A stretch of 64,000 nt of DNA from Hyphococcus luteus. Lineage in GTDB: Bacteria > Pseudomonadota > Alphaproteobacteria > Caulobacterales > Parvularculaceae. Numbering within the stretch: the stretch's first letter is position 1; every line of letters begins with the position of its first letter. Below are positions 63,906-64,000 of the stretch, piece by piece. The stretch is from contig NZ_PJCH01000017.1 in assembly GCF_002943565.1 (NCBI RefSeq), positions 372,001 through 436,000 on the forward strand. The letters run 5' to 3'. The position numbers were made by a program, and so were the translations under genes. Under the pieces are notes generated by a model. The model ran no database searches and was not told the origin of the DNA. It was given only the letters and a program-made list of their open reading frames with translations.

Positions 63906-64000
63906 GGCGGCCTTGCACATCCTCGAATAGCGCGCGACAGGCGGCGATCATGCGGTCCTGCGAAAACGCCTCCCTCGCCTTGCGCTTGTTGGCGGCGCCG
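63898..64000 (-). CDS. Glycosyltransferase C-terminus (partial, continues beyond the window)
   Basis: The last 33 codons of a gene running off the right edge: AANKRKAREAFSQDRMIAAC and RALFEDVQGRHG. The AREAFSQDRMIAACRALFED pattern is typical of the C-terminal helices of GT4 enzymes in exopolysaccharide loci (RxxFSxxxMVxxYxxLY). The stop overlaps the ATG of the FemAB-like gene, which suggests one transcript. Confidence 0.6.
   Translation of the reverse strand, partial: GAANKRKAREAFSQDRMIAACRALFEDVQGRHG

Overview
The window is high-GC chromosomal DNA (roughly 60-65% G+C by eye) from an alphaproteobacterium. The evidence is the gmk-yicC-mltG-fabF-acpP-fabG-fabD order, rpsF-rpsR-rplI-dnaB, a UrcA-family secreted protein, a clpS-clpA pair, a phasin with TGC-rich upstream dyads, an S11 carboxypeptidase carrying a SPOR domain, a large TonB-dependent receptor and an XrtA (exosortase A) exopolysaccharide locus. 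A marine or soil relative of Parvularculales, Caulobacterales or Sphingomonadales would fit, but the sequence alone does not settle it. I see no rRNA, tRNA, CRISPR array, phage or transposase gene.

Region by region: 1-6180 (minus strand) is the housekeeping block gmk-yicC-mltG and the fatty-acid synthesis genes fabF-acpP-fabG-fabD. 6380-10447 (plus) has a glycosyltransferase, ribosomal proteins bS6, bS18 and bL9, and dnaB. 10444-12478 has a Rid-family protein and a di-heme peroxidase lipoprotein with an Ig-like domain. 13079-18039 has alr, MlaE/MlaF-type lipid transport genes, an FkbM methyltransferase and two SnoaL-like proteins. 18078-21550 (minus) has a 2H phosphoesterase, a YceI lipoprotein, an O-methyltransferase and guaA.

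The most interesting part is 22173-37081. A minus-strand operon-like run encodes a two-component ATP-dependent phosphotransferase (PEP-synthase-like mobile domain plus ATP-grasp domain), a three-subunit biotin-dependent carboxylase (carrier, biotin carboxylase, carboxyltransferase), a HAD-IIA phosphatase, an amidohydrolase and an SDR. A divergent LysR regulator follows, then an MDR alcohol dehydrogenase, an acyl-CoA ligase and a LigM/DesA-like tetrahydrofolate-type O-demethylase. Read together this looks like a route for lignin-derived hydroxyaryl methyl ketones (acetovanillone or acetosyringone type): phosphorylate the phenol, carboxylate the methyl ketone, remove phosphate, activate the beta-keto acid with CoA, cleave to an aromatic acid plus acetyl-CoA, then O-demethylate.

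37255-47832 has kbl and tdh (threonine to glycine and acetyl-CoA) separated by small exported or acidic proteins, an OmpA-type protein, a Rid protein, a DUF482 acyltransferase-like protein, a HIT hydrolase, a beta-propeller protein, an aldose epimerase and an orphan Flp pilin with a long Gly/Asn tail. 47913-53050 has clpA-clpS, a phasin and a D,D-carboxypeptidase. 53047-59197 has a beta-propeller phytase with its probable TonB-dependent receptor, then acetyl-CoA synthetase. 59429-64000 enters an XrtA/EpsI exopolysaccharide locus with an asparagine-synthase-like amidotransferase, a FemAB/GNAT-like protein and the end of a glycosyltransferase.

Non-coding DNA carries at least three dispersed repeat families: a composite element of about 280 bp containing a long palindrome (two inverted copies and one degenerate copy), a 99-bp complex inverted repeat (two near-identical copies inside the catabolic cluster and a diverged one after acs), and short G/C hairpins.
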